From: Macrotrachela quadricornifera
Lineage: Eukaryota; Rotifera; Eurotatoria; Philodinida; Philodinidae
NCBI GenBank assembly: GCA_022393335.1
Contig: JAJEKB010021158.1
Coordinates: 1,606,034-1,670,033, forward strand
Direction: 5' to 3'
DNA: 64,000 nt
Shown: in pieces, positions 43,965 through 57,629 of the stretch
Layout: every line of letters starts with the position of its first letter
How positions within the stretch are numbered: position 1 is the stretch's first letter
Program-made: the position numbers and the translations under genes
The notes under the pieces: model-generated
What the model was told of the DNA's origin: nothing
The model's database searches: none
Seen by the model: only the letters and a program-made list of their open reading frames with translations

Positions 43965-44575
43965 TTAAAAGAGGAATCTATTTCTATAGCTCAACTTAAC
44001 AAAAGAATTGAATCTTTATCTATATCTTAACTAAGCGAAGAAATAAGAATTTTTTTCTATGTCTTAACTAAACGAAACAATACGAATTTTTCGCTATATT
44101 TCAACTAAACAAAAATAATTAGAATCTATTTTTATATATCAACTAGATGAAAAAGAAAGAATCTTTTTTTATATTTCAACTAAACGAAGAAGTAAGAAGC
44201 TTTTTATACGTCTTAGCTAAACAGAAAAAAGAATTTTTTCTATATCTTAACTAAACGGAAACAAAAGGAATCTATTTCTGTTACCTAACTGAACAAAAAA
44301 AGAAAAATCTATTTCTATATCCCAACTAAACAAACATTAAGATCTATTTCCATATCTGAAATAAATGAAGAAATAATATTTCTTTTCTAAGTTTTAACTA
44401 AATAAAAAATAATAATCTGTTCCTATATCTCAACCAAGCAAAAAAACTAGAATGTGTTTCTATAATTTCACTGAACGAATAACGAATAGCTTTGTATATC
44501 TCAGGTGAACGAAAACATTAGAGTTTATTTCTATATCTCGACTAAAAAACAATAAGAATTTTCTCGATTAGGAAA
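43965..44575. repeat. Diverged minisatellite, about 40-bp unit, about 15 copies
   Basis: A unit close to AGAATCTATTTCTATATCTC followed by AACTAAACGAAAAAATA is repeated head to tail from about 43965 to 44575. Units vary from about 37 to 46 bp and have many substitutions, so the array is old. No coding potential, no dyad symmetry in the unit. Confidence 0.75.
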
Positions 44576-47500
44576 AAATGATCTATACGCGACGACTGTA
44601 ACTAATAATGCAGGTATCTGTATTGTAAATGAATAAGATTAGACATTTTTACAAGTAATGTTCATCGACTGTTGATTCACTTGGCTCTAGACTGACACAA
44701 TAAGGTTGTCTATATAATAGCTCATAGATGTGAACGGGAATCCAATATGTGTGGTTGCGTGTAACATAATAACTTGATTATAGTATTCGTCTAGTAACTA
44801 TAGTTGCAACAGTTGTGGAGAAGATCATAAAGATCACCGCGTCATTATGATTTAAATTAGTCCACCAGTATTGGTTAAAAATGATGATCATTGTTTAATT
44901 ATTCATTTTGACTAACTCATTATTCAATGTTATATCAACAACTAGCTGCTTTGTCAATTAATTAGAATTTTACAAGTGAATTTGGACATCGAATTATGAT
45001 AAACAGAAATCATATCCTTTAAATAATTTCATGACTCTTTGTTTGAGTTTATATTGCCTCTCTATAAGCATTTTTTGCATGCGTATTAATATCGATGCCC
45101 AATCGTGAGAAAAATACTACTCATATACGGAAACCCTTTACATCCAGTGTCATGAACTGTTATGTATATAACCGTTTGACAGCTACTATTTTATTTAAAA
45201 CGTTTTTATATTTTATTGCGAACTATAATGATATTGTAAACAACAATGCGATTTTTTATATGATTTTTATTTATTATAATTTTATGTTCACATTCACTTA
45301 TAAAATTCGAATTTATTGATAAAGCATCTAATTGTTGATGTAGCGTTGAACAACAATCCAATCAAAACAAATAATTAAACAGTGATTGTCATTTTTAATC
45401 AAAAATGATCATTTAATTTAAATCATAGTGATTAAATGATTATTATAATCTTCTCCATGTTTATTTGAACTATCTTCGAACTATAGCTTCGAATGGTCAT
45501 TTGTACCATATTTCAATGGTCATTTTGACCGCGTTATCGACAGATAGACAGACATAGATAAATTTCGTTTTCTAGATCCTATTCTTTTAGTCTAGGGAAT
45601 ATATGTAAGCTATTATTTTCAAAGAACACACTCTTCAAAGTTTTACATAGCGCCTCATAAGAACATTTCAAAACGTAAGAGCCTAACGTTTCAGAAATAA
45701 AGAAATGTAAGCCACTCGGTAATATAAAATAACATTGCACAACCAAATAATATCATAGAATTTTCCTCATCTACAGGTTCTATGTTAAAAAGAATATGAT
45801 CTAAATAAAATAAAAAATATGTTAGGAAATAAAGGATCTCCAAGCCGAAAGCCTATTTCAAAATCCATTGTTTCATGTATTATAAACTTTATATAAGGAT
45901 AACGTATGCACGATTGCAAATCTTTATTAGACGTTTCGATACATATCTCCTAATAACATGAGTAGCACCAAGTTCTGCTGTCTTTTCTAGCCTTTTTGAG
46001 AGACGGCCTAAAAATTCAGAGACCCCGATGATAAATCAGGTTTTAAACATCTACAATGCACTTCGAACACAAGCTAAGACAATATTCAGAACCGACACAT
46101 TAAATTGCATCGAATGATATATAGTGTAACGTATATTTTAAAAAACAAATTTCGAAAAAAATACAGGCAAATGCACTCTAAATACATTTCGTCAAAAATG
46201 TCTTTTTGAAAAACAGCTTCTCTCTCTTTAAAATAAGCTTCTGAATCATACATGATTATTGCTAATCAAATAAAAGTTGCTTCTAAACCAAAAGAGAGTC
46301 GCATGGCTACTGTTTATACAAAGACTCCTGCTTTGTCGTATGGTTTCTTTAATTTTTTTCATGCTGTTTTGTAGCACTTGAAAAGTTCTATCGAATAATA
46401 TAAAAGTGAACATAATAGATGACTATATTAATTAATCCTGGCACATAATTTCAGTGAGCAATACTTGTACAAACAACATACAATCGAAATGCGCGTTATA
46501 TCAACTCGTATCAATAAGTATTTTCCTTCGAGACTTTTCTATTATTTTGTATTACAGTATTTCAAAAGGTTGACAAATCTTATGGGAACTCATTTGAATT
46601 ATTACCAAATTAATAGATGAAAGTAAATGGTTAACATTTTCAGCCGAATAGAGTATACACATGAGAATCATTGACTATATCAAACAACCTGGATGCAACT
46701 CAAACGGTTGCAATACGATTAGTTTCACTCACGATTGCTTCCGAAGATCTTGCTCCATAGTTATATATGAAAGAAATCCAATTTCTCTCGAGAAGCCGAA
46801 CTTCATCGCTTATTGACCATTTTTGCGTACGAAAATTTAAGCTTAGATTCTATATATATGAATTTAGAAGAAACAAAACGTACTCAAGGTAAAAAACGTC
46901 ACAGGAAAGAAAAAAATAGAAGAGCTATTAATACAACCTCAGTATACAATATTCATAAAAATGCGCGATGTATGGATTCTATTCGAGATCGTTGATACAG
47001 TGTTGATCAAGAGCTGCATCAAAAGTGCTTTGATTCTTTTTTTTCGATTATTACTTTTACTTTTGTTGTTTTATAGTTTTGTCAAATTCATATATATGGA
47101 TCCATAATTTTAACGTTCGTAAATTCTTTTTTTTTGGCATGAGTTGTGCTTTTTTTGTATATATAACTTAGTGAGTTTCATCGATTCATCACAAAAATCA
47201 AATAGATTTTGGTAAAGTTTTGAATAGTGAGTATGTTACATACACTGCAGATCTCTCAGAATTCGAATATCTGGCGTCTTATACGTCAAAGATGGCATAT
47301 ATTTTAAATATATTATTTTGACGGTAAGAGTGTTTATTTGATCTGAACACGTGATAGCGGCCAGCGAGGACACCCTAATTTGCTTTCTTTCTATTATTAA
47401 TAAAAAATTTAATTATATTCTGACCAAATTACCACATCCATCGCTAAACTATTAGATTTAAAATGTTAGCTGCTCACGACTTTCTTATATAATGTTGTTC

Positions 47501-47620
47501 AGTCATTTACCAACAATACAACATAATTTTAGGGTATTCGAGTTCTATCAAAAGGAATATTTGTTGGATTTGAAACTAGGGATGTTGCAGTTTCACTGAA
47601 AACAGTAGAATACTAACAGT
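44576..47620. other. Intergenic, no gene recognised
   Basis: About 3 kb of AT-rich DNA. The frames at 45095-45319 and 46813-46995 have no support. No element or RNA gene was recognised. Confidence 0.4.
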
Positions 47621-48901
47621 TAGGGGTGGGACTGTACCTTTACTTTCCTAGTAACTACGTAATTACTTATTTACTTAGTTACTTGTAAGTAATAACTACA
47701 TATTTACGTAGTTACTTGTAACTAAGTAACTACTTATTTAGGTAGTTACTTGTACATAGTAACTACTTATTTCCCTAGTTACTTGTAACTAAGTAACTAC
47801 TGTATTTACATAGTTACTTGTGACTACGTGTAACTACCATAGCTATATAGTCACTGTAGGACGATAACTATCACAGGGTATCCTTTTGCCCTCAACTGCT
47901 ATACTATGGGGGTATCTTTAGGTCCTCATGTGCTATACTATAGGAGTACCCTTGGGTCCTGAGGTTAGGGATGGCGCCATATATTTATTCTACTAGTAAC
48001 TAAATACGTATCGTGAAGTGCTGGTCGCTGCGTCCGCTTCTGTGTTAGTCGAGAAACGGTCCAATCAGATAGCAGGAAACTGTAACTCGCTTATTTCATG
48101 AGCAACCATCGAAGACTCTATGAGGACTTTTGTAGAGCACTCTTGATAACCTCCAATTGGCCCGAAAAAGCATATGTTCCATCTTTATATTCATGGAGAA
48201 AAACCGTCACGAAATCCGATTGGCTGAAACTCTTGTAACAGCCAATCAGATTTCGAGGTACTTTTTCACCATCGAGATAAGCGCGCATTATAGGGTTATC
48301 CGGGCCAATCTGAGGTTATCAAGGGTGCTCTACAAAAGTCCTCATAGAATCTCCGATGGTTGTTCATGAAATAAGTGAGTTACAGTTTCCTGCTATTTGA
48401 TTGGCTGATGCGAAGCAGTTTCAGCCAATCAGATTTCGAGGAGACTTTTCTCCATCAAGATGAAGACGAAACATAGGGTTATTCGGGCCAATTTGTTGTT
48501 ATTAATGGTGCTCTACAAAAGTCCTCATAGAATCTCCGACGGTTGTCCGCAAGATAAGCGAGCTACATTTTGTTGGCATCTGATTGGGTCGTTTCTCGAC
48601 TAATACGAAAGCAGACGCAGCAGCCAGCATTTTACGATACGTACCTAGCTACTAGCAGAATAAATATATGGCGGCATCCCTAACTTCAGGACCCAAACGG
48701 TACCCCCAAAGTATAACAGTTGAGGATCCACGGATACCGCTTGATAGTAACCGTCTTGTAGTGACTATATAAATATGGTAGTTAGTTAGTTACAAGTAAC
48801 TACGTAAATAGGTAGTTACTATTTACTAGTGACCAAGTAACTATTGAAGTTACTTTACTTTAGTGACGTAACTACAAAGTAAAGTAAATATCTCACCCTT
48901 A
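47621..48901. mobile_element. Foldback element with GTAACTA-type satellite arms, 1.28 kb
   Basis: The ends read TAGGGGTGGGAC and, inverted, TAAGGGTGAGAT. Arms of about 520-580 bp (47621-48145 and 48322-48901) are inverted copies. Each arm has an outer part of short repeats around GTTACTTGTAACTA, then a CCTCAACTGCTATACTATGG block, GCCATATATTTATTCT, and TTAGTCGAGAAACG. The centre carries repeats of AGCCAATCAGATTTCGAGG in both orientations and two direct copies of GTGCTCTACAAAAGTCCTCA, 183 bp apart (48325 and 48508). No coding capacity. Ends starting near (C)AG(G)GGTGGGAC recall hAT-type termini, but no 8-bp target duplication could be confirmed. Confidence 0.7.
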
Positions 48902-49255
48902 GCGATAACTACGTGTTGACGTATTTGCTGGAAGGTAACTGACCTTAAAATTCTCATATTCATTGCGACGGATGTTCTTCAAAATTCATCCGATTGAAAA
49001 TATTTAGCACACTACCACGTTTCCATTAAATGCTACATACTATATTTATTATCAAAAGTAAAAACAACATCTATTATTTACTTGACGTGTATTATCTTGA
49101 TAAAAATAAAGCATATATACTAGGCCTATTTTTATAAGACTTACATTTTCTAATGTAGATTTGTATTGCATCTTTTTTAAATGATTTAAACAAAATATCT
49201 GAATCAAAACGTATTTCATACATAGTGATTTACTTGGGTTTCTAAATCAATTACA
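48902..49255. other. Upstream region of the P-type ATPase gene
   Basis: The 354 bp between the foldback element and the ATPase start codon. No TATA box or acceptor-like AG close to the ATG could be singled out. Confidence 0.35.
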
Positions 49256-52200
49256 ATGGATAATAAAGATTTCCAACATGGTAGCCAAAGAAATTCAATT
49301 ATAAACATTGATGGTCCCAATCAGTCAGGTACATCACGAGACTCAGTTATTGATCTGTGGGCTACTATCGACAAGTCTCGTCTTCAAGAAGATATTCATA
49401 TTGTTCCGCTCCAAGACCTCTTCAATCGTTTTCATACTGATCCACGTACTGGGCTTTCAGCTAATCATGTATCTGATGCTCGTAATCAATACGGTGCAAA
49501 TAAACTTACACCACCTAAACAACCAAGTTATGTATGGCTCTTATTTAAAGAATTATTTATGGGATTTAACTGTATCCTTTGGTTTGCTGGTATACTGGCA
49601 TTTCTAGCTTATAAACCATTCGGAGAACCTAATCCATCCATTACAAATTTGGCTCTAGGTGTTGTTCTTTTTCTTGTTATTATTTGTAATTCAATTCTCA
49701 ATGTTTATCAACAACTTAAATCAATTAAAATAGTTTCATCATTTTCTAAACTACTACCAACTTTGGCTACTGTAAGACGAGATGGGAGAGAACAACAAAT
49801 TCTTATTGGCGAAATTGTTCCAGGCGATATTATTCTTATTCGAATGGGTGATAAATTACCTGCTGACTGTCGCTTCATTTCTTGTGATGGTCTCAAAGTA
49901 ATTATTTTTTTTTTATTTTACAAAATAAAAAATCTCCATCTCTAATTCTCAGGTCAATACATCAGAACTGACCGGAGAATCAAAACCAATTTCTGCAACA
50001 ACTCGATGTACTAGTACAAATTTTATGGAAACTACAAATATTGGTTTTTATTCATCGATGGTTGAACAAGGTACAGGTGAGGCAATAGTTATTGCCATTG
50101 GTGACAGTACTGTATTAGGTAAAATGTCAAATTTAACTCGTGGAAGTGCCGATGATGAAATTACTGGTCTACATCGTGAAGTGAATCGTTTTGTCTTATT
50201 TGTTGTTCTGGCTACATTGGGAGCCATTCTAATCTTATGGATAACGTGGGCAGCATGGTTAAATCGTGATCATTATGGTTTTGTTTCATACAATGCCAAT
50301 ATCGTTAATTCAATAGGTATGATTGTTGGTTTCTTACCAATGGGTTTACCATCTGCTGTTACTCTTGGTAAGTTCATTCAAAAAATATAAAAACATTTCT
50401 ACTTATGTCATGAGCATTTAGTTATTTATTTCTTGCATCAATAAAAGGATACGAGTGTTTCAATCGAATTATTTGCAATAGTTTTTAATACAAAAAAAAA
50501 AGATTTCGAATAGTAATCATAGTACAGGGTGATGATTGATATTTCATTTTAATGACTTGTATGTAAATATAATTCTCATTAAGTCATTCTTTGATATTTG
50601 GCTACACAATACGAATGATAATTCTTATTTAGTCCAGATTTAGATTCTAATCTAATTGCACACTATATTAATTATATTATTTGTTTATGAAATTTTCTAT
50701 GCATATAATTCTTCTTTTTGTACCGTTTAGTATTAACTATCGTTGCCAAACAGATGTATCAACAACGTGTTCTTGTTAAAAGTTTACAAATTGTTGAAAC
50801 ATTCAATTCCGTTTCTGTAATTGCTACGGATAAAACAGGAACATTAACTCAAAATAAAATGACTGTTACTCATCTATTATGGGATACAAACGGTGTTTAT
50901 AATGCTCAAACGGCTCAACAAGCACCAGTCAAAGAAGAAACTTTATTAAAAAGAATTCGTCGTCTTTCATCGACTGTTATTGATGTAGGCCGTCGTCTTT
51001 CCGTTAGTAGAGCATCAGTAGCACCAAGATTATCGATAATAAATATAAATCAATCTCTACAAAAGGCAACTATTAGTGAAGATAATGAGGAAAATAGTAT
51101 ACCAAATGAAGTAAATGGAATTAAAATACAAGCATTTCGTGATCTCATACTTGGTGCATCACTTTGTAATAATGCTGAAAAACAATTGGTACAAAATGTA
51201 CAAATTGGTCAAGATGCATCAAAAATGAAAGCGGAATTAAGTGTTGTTGGTGATGCTGCCGATACTGCTTTCTATAATCTATGTGTTGAACGATGCTCTG
51301 TTGATATTGAAAAAGTACGTCAAGTTAATCCACGTTTGAAAGCTCTACCATTTAATTCAACAAATAAATTTATGATCACAGCTAATCAACTTGAAACATT
51401 AGATCTTTCAATACCTGAAAAAGATCGTATTGTTTTAGTAACATTGAAAGGTGCGCCTGATATTGTCATTCAACGATGTTCAACATATAAAATGAACAAT
51501 GATAATATTGCACCATTAAGTGCTGAAATGAAAAAGATATTATTTTCTCGACAGGAAGAATTAGGTAAAAAAATAAAAATTATAAAAATATACTTAATAT
51601 ATATATATTAATTCCTAGGAAAGAGTGGTTATCGTGTTATTGCCATGTGTCAGCAGAGATTTACTCGTCAACAATATGATGCCATGATGGGTAGCTATAA
51701 GGATAAACAGCAATCAGGTTCATCGTCAGCAGATGAAGATCTAAGCGGATTTCCATCCAATAACTATTGTTTTATTGGTCTTTTCTCATTACTTGATCCA
51801 CCTCGACCTGAAGTTCCCGATGCTGTATTAAAAGCGCGTCGAGCTCAAATTCGTATAGCTATGGTTACTGGTGATCATCCAACAACAGCTAAAGCTATTG
51901 CTAAACAAGTTAATATTTTAACATCTGAAATATCTGAAACAAATGGTGTTGATACATTTAAATTAGAAAAAGATGCTAATGAACAATCTGTTCTTAATCT
52001 ATATCGAAATGATACACTTATTGAACAACATCCACCGGGTGAAGTGTATAGAGCTGATTCCCTTTCTAAAAATGCTAAGACTATGATACGAAGAGCATCT
52101 ATAGCAGCCGGTATTATTATACCAAAAAAACCACGATGGTATAAACGTGCATGGTTTTCATGTCGAAATCAATTCGCAGAACCTAAAACAGATGTTGAAC

Positions 52201-53408
52201 CAACACAGAAAATGGAATATATTCCATATGCTGTTGTTGTTGCCGGTGCTGAAATAAATTATATGGATGATTATATGTGGGATTGGGTTTTATCACATCG
52301 AGAACTTGTTTTTGCTCGAACATCACCTGAACAAAAATTACGTATTGTTATGGAATTTCAACGACGGGCTGAAATTGTTGCTGTAACAGGTGATGGTACA
52401 AATGATGCACCTGCACTCAAATGTGCTCATCTTGGTGTTGCTATGCAAGCAGGTACTGAAGTATCAAAAGAAGCTGGTGATATGATATTATTAGATAACA
52501 ATTTTGCATCAATTATACAAGCTATTGAAACTGGTCGTTTATTAAGTGATAATTTGAAAAAAGTTGCTGTTTATTTATTACCTGGAGGTAGTTTTATTAA
52601 TCTATAAAATATTTAGTTCTTTTTTTTAAACTTTTTTTAGGTTCTTGGTCTCAGATTTGGCCGGTCTTTTTTAGTTTATGGTTTGGTATGCCTTTGGCAT
52701 TGTCTGCTTTTTTAGCAACAATCTTTTGTATGCTTAATGGTAGGTTTTATCAATATTTTTAATTATTTTGATTTAATTGCTTTCTTTACAGATGTATTTA
52801 TGTCACTTGCCATGGTTACAGAAAAACCTGAAAGTGATATTATGTCTCGACCACCATCAATTCGTTCAAAAGATCATTTATTGAATTTGAAATTACTTAT
52901 TCATGCTTATATGTTTGTTGGTAATTTAGAATGTTTTACAGGATTCTTTTGTTTTTGTTATTATTGGATTGATAATGGTGTACCATTCTACTCATTTATG
53001 TTTACATTTGAAAAATTTGGTACTAATCCTGTTACTCCATATACTACTGACCAATTGACAACAATGACATATGTTGCACAATCAGTATACTATTGTTCCG
53101 TATGTTTATTTCAATTTTTTAATTATTTTGCAACACGTACACGTTATGCATCTATTCTTCAACACAATCCAGTTTGGGGTAAAGGTCGAAATTGGTATGT
53201 ATTTCTTGCTATGATTATATCAGCTGGTGTTCAATTAATTATAACACAAATTGGTTGGTTCAATCAAGTTTTTAGTACAGGTCCAGTACCTGTAAAATAT
53301 GTAATGCCAACATTAGGATTTGGTATGCTATGGTTAATTATTGATGAATTAAGAAAACTATGTGTACGAAAATTTCCTTGTAGTTTTGTGGCGAAAATGG
53401 CATGGTAA
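49256..53408 (+). CDS. P2C-type (Na,K-ATPase alpha-like) ATPase with altered cation site
   Basis: Exons 49256-49897, 49953-50367, 50731-51564, 51619-52587, 52641-52739 and 52792-53408 join in phase to 1191 residues (Na,K-ATPase alpha about 1020). Actuator motif LTGESKP, phosphorylation motif DKTGTLTQNKMTV, nucleotide-domain KGAPD, VTGDHPTTAKAIAK and VTGDGTNDAPALK are all present, so ATP-driven autophosphorylation should work. Ten membrane helices are expected. Helix 4 reads FLPMGLPSAVT where the pump has VPEGLLATVT; helix 5 SQIWP replaces PEITP; helix 6 FCMLND replaces CIDLGTD. Three of four cation-binding acids are therefore lost. Two basic, serine-rich insertions occur (RRLSS, RRLSVS in the N domain; IRRASIA in the P domain), which are good protein kinase A-type sites. 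The ending KFPCSFVAKMAW differs from the KETYY-type pump tail. The transported ion, if any, is unknown. Confidence 0.9.
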
Positions 53409-56400
53409 AAAAACTGAATAATCTAGTTTTAATTTTTTTGGAAAAGACATGATGGTGCGACAATGACTTTAAATATTTTTTATCGCGGACATTTTTTCCT
53501 TTTCTTTTTCTATTTATTTTCATCTCACATTCTCAATTTTTTTCAAAATATTACTTTTATTCAAAGATCAATCAGAACAAATTTCAAAATATCGGAATAC
53601 TTCTCAAGGACATTGCGACGATGAGGATAAATCAAGCTATCGCTATCATAATTTCATTTCTGTTAAAAGACTCTTTAGACAGTTTTAGAAGCGTATCTAT
53701 TCAAAAGAATGAGTATTAAAATGAATGTGTCAATTTGGACAAATCGATTAAATGATGAAATAATGTTCTAGTTTATTTGTAATAGTTCAACCGTTGTAGA
53801 CGAAAGTTTTTGATGACTGTCTATTGCCGTTCGATGTCATTCTCTTCAGATTTTGACTGTTTCGATTGTTAAAAATAAATCATGTCTTCATGACTAGTGT
53901 TTTTTCAAATGTTTGATTCCACATTTTAATGAATATCTTTGAGGGTGGTGAGGGTGAAGATGAGAATAGTTATCACGATACAAAATTTTGTGGTCCAAAT
54001 TTTCAGATTTTTTGAAGGTCTATAGGAAAGATACGAAAGTAAAGTATTATACTGTAGATATTCAGATGGTACATGAAGGAATATCGAAGAATAAGTCTTT
54101 TCGACACCAACTACACGTGATGAAAGGTGACTGACCACATGATTGTTCGCTACAGCTATCAGAACCAAAAGGAAAATAAACTTCCTTGATGTTTTGAAAT
54201 GGATCAGGGTATTAGCAACTGCACACGTATAATACATGAGAATGATTCAGTAGATATTATTCAGAACTCCTAGTTGAACTGCGGAACTATAAACAGTTTT
54301 CTGGCAAAAATGAATGAATCTTTAGATAGGTATGAAAGATTCCATAAAAATATAAAGAATCTCTACATTGAATCTCAGGTTGAACAATCAAATAGAAAGA
54401 TCTTATCAGACCAATACCTCTGATCTTGTTTGATCTCCTAGGATCAGAAGAAAAGTGGATGAAAAATCATCGTTTCAGAAATCTTACATTACATCGTATT
54501 TTAAGATTCTTGAAAGATCTTATTATTCTATAAGATGTCACTCTCAGATTACAGTGAGATTCAGTGTAAGATTTCTGAGACGACAATTCTGCGCACAATT
54601 TCATTTGATCTTACAAGATTTGACGTCTGATTTTTTGGCTAGGAATCATAACGCTATGAAAGATTTGCTACGAAAGTTTCACATCTCTACATAAATTAAG
54701 AATTTATCTAGGATTTTATAGAAAATATGTATAATGTCTACAGAATCCATGAAGCTGTAAACTACCTTGTGAAAAATGTGGGAAAATTTCAGGCATTTCA
54801 TAGATAAGTTTCAAAACTTTGAGAAAATTTCGTAAACAAACGGTGGAATATCATCATATTTTGAGACTTGAAGAAGTCATGAACAGAAACGCTGGAACGG
54901 CTTCTATTATACCGATGCAAAAATCGTTCTCTAAGAAACTACGGAATCTTTTAAGGTGTTGGTGTTTATAAATGAAATAAAAATCTTTAAATATTTTGTT
55001 CTAAAATCACATAAGGAGTTCTGTGAAACACAATGGCAGAACCCACAAAAAATGGTTCTATATGACAGAAAATGCTTCTGGACAAAACAAAAACAATTTT
55101 TCCGCAAAAAAACCATTTTATTTTCTATGTAGCATTTCTCCAGGGTTATGCGAAAGGGTACGACGCGAAAACCTTTCTATCAGAAAGTGGGCTCTGTAGG
55201 GGCACTTATCTTTTTTCAGAGTGAAGAGCAGTATATGATTCCTCAAGAAATATACTGAACTTACTGGTACTTAAAATAATCAGATGATGTTTTACGAAAC
55301 ACTGCATAATCTTGAAACAATCTATAGAACTATCACGAATTTCATAAAGAATGTACAGAATCTTCAAAAGAGCCTATAAAAGTGTTCAAGGTTTCACAAA
55401 AGATACACGAAACCTGTGTAGAGTTGGACTCTGTCCAGTTTTTTCGGAGCGGTCGGTCCACATTTGTAGTTGGAACGACAAAAAACTGGTTGATATTATG
55501 GTGTAACATGGCTCGTAAGATGTACGCATGTATGTAATTCTCAAGATATAATTGATACAAGCTCAACTAATATTACATAAGTTTCAAAATGCTCAGCCTA
55601 TCTGTAAACTACGCGAACACCTCGAAAGGAACGGTAGCATAGATCTACTGATACAGGTAGATAGAATTCAAAGAGCTATGTTCACTAACACCTATGAACA
55701 CCAACTTCGAACGGCTCCGAATGTCAATTCGAGTCGTGCAAGTCACAAGTTTTCTACGAACAGCTACGAACACGTCTCAAATGTCGATGAAAATCTACGA
55801 ACACCAGTCCAAGGACAGTAAAGACTCATTTAGACTAACCTAGACCAAAAACTTGAACCACTTTATCAGAACATTGTTTATAAATACCTACCAGTAGTGC
55901 TAATACCTTTTCAAACTTGTTGAAAGTTGTCGGTGTTCTATTTTGTAGACCAGATGTTTTTTTAGAAAACTTGACACTGAAATAAGGTGTAGCTTTTGCC
56001 CCAAGTAAAATTGCAACCATTTTATCAACAGCTCTTTTTAATGTGATAGTTTCCATTAAAAATTTGATTTTTTTGCAAAAATGCATGTTTCAGAAAGCGA
56101 ATCTAGACATGCCTTATCAAAAGATAGACAAATTCTCAAATAGTGGATATTGTAGTGTGAATTCTAATCTACTAGTTGATATCTATTAAAATCGTAACTT
56201 GTAGTCTTAGATCGTAGCGGTCTGTGAGAATACTAAAACATGTGCAAAAGAATTTTGACCAAACCAGATTTTTGGAACTAATCAAAGATTTATTTCATCA
56301 CTCTTTAAAAATACTTGAGAAAAAATTTCTAAAATTAAATCCTGAACAAATACAAAATTCTACTACTAACCCATAGCTTTTAACTCGTGAGAAAAAACTG

Positions 56401-57629
56401 CCAGCAAACGATACGTTAACAGACATCTGGTCCAAAAAATTTTTTATCATCCGTTAGAATCAGTTCGAATTTTTGAAAATAAATTGAACCGAAATCAAAT
56501 CGATGAAATTTCGAAAAACATTAAATTGATCGATTCGAATTTAATTAATAAAAAATCCAGAACCTGTTTTAAGAAATATTGCTTAATTGGATCAATTCGT
56601 ATTTTCCTTTAATGAAGTCAAATTCAATAAAAATTACACTTCATTGGAACATTTGCAAACGGAGCTAATCGCTTCATTTTGGTTCAAAAAACAAAAAAAT
56701 CGAACCGATCTTTCTTTGCATTGTAGCTATCGTAAATAATTCGCTGTAACTACCGTTTGAAACAAATCGCTACGTAAGTATTTAAAGAAAAATATTAAAG
56801 CATTTAAATAGCAATGGTTTTTTAAATTGTCAAGTTAATTAAAAAGTATCTCTTTTGAGAAGCTACGAATCAATATATCTTGAGACTTAATTTAGTACTG
56901 TTATTAATTCTAAAAGTGCTAATGATCTTAAGAATGTTATTTATTTTTATGTGAAAGTCATTACATAATAATAATCCAATGATTTAATTTAATGTAAAAA
57001 AAAACAATTTATTTTATGACAAGCATTGCCCATGCCAGCTATTTATGATGTTGATACTTATATGCTTTCTGTGATATGTATAAAATACAAAGTTCATCAT
57101 TTCTATTTTGTTTTGCTTTATTTTGTGTTTGTAATATCAGTATATAAGTTCGTGTATATGGTTGAAAATATTCGTATAAAACCGAAAAATTTATTTCTTA
57201 TTAATAAATTCACATTAAAACTTCTACATTTATTACATTTCATAGATAATAACGATGATAAAACATTTACCCATCATACTTGCTTATATTATTAAGCATA
57301 GTTCAATATATTTTGTTTTTTCATATAATTATCTTAAAAAGAATATGTTTAATTTTTGTTTTTTATCACAGAATATTATTACTTACTTTTCTTTATAATT
57401 ATATGCATGTTAATATTTACTATTAGCAATTAAAAAAACTATTTTGAGATTATTCATTATATTCAACTTGCTCAATGTAAATAGAGTCATTTTCACAACA
57501 CTCTGATAAAAAAACATACAGTAAAAATATAAATTAATTATTAGAAAATATGAAAATCATCAAAAAGGAAAACGAGTGTTATAGAAAGGACATTAACGGT
57601 AAAAGTAAGGAAAATACTTCTCAAAAGAT
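53409..57629. other. Intergenic, no gene recognised
   Basis: About 4.2 kb without a supported gene. From 54300 to 55420 there is loose repetition of GAATCTT/AAGATTC and TTTCA(T/C)A motifs without a fixed period. Around 55610-55830 the motif CGAACA(C/G) recurs several times. Short frames (54455-54694, 55552-55821, 57026-57295) lack recognisable content. Confidence 0.4.

Noticed and set aside
47621..48901. Considered as a hAT MITE because of its GGGGTGGGAC start
   Set aside because: No 8-bp target duplication could be confirmed and the internal structure is that of a foldback element; class left open.
55552..55821. 89-codon plus frame with repeated CGAACAC motif
   Set aside because: Repetition explains the open frame; no protein family or start context supports it.
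57026..57295. 89-codon plus frame rich in F, Y, V
   Set aside because: Hydrophobic by AT-rich composition only; no topology or motif like the real membrane proteins.
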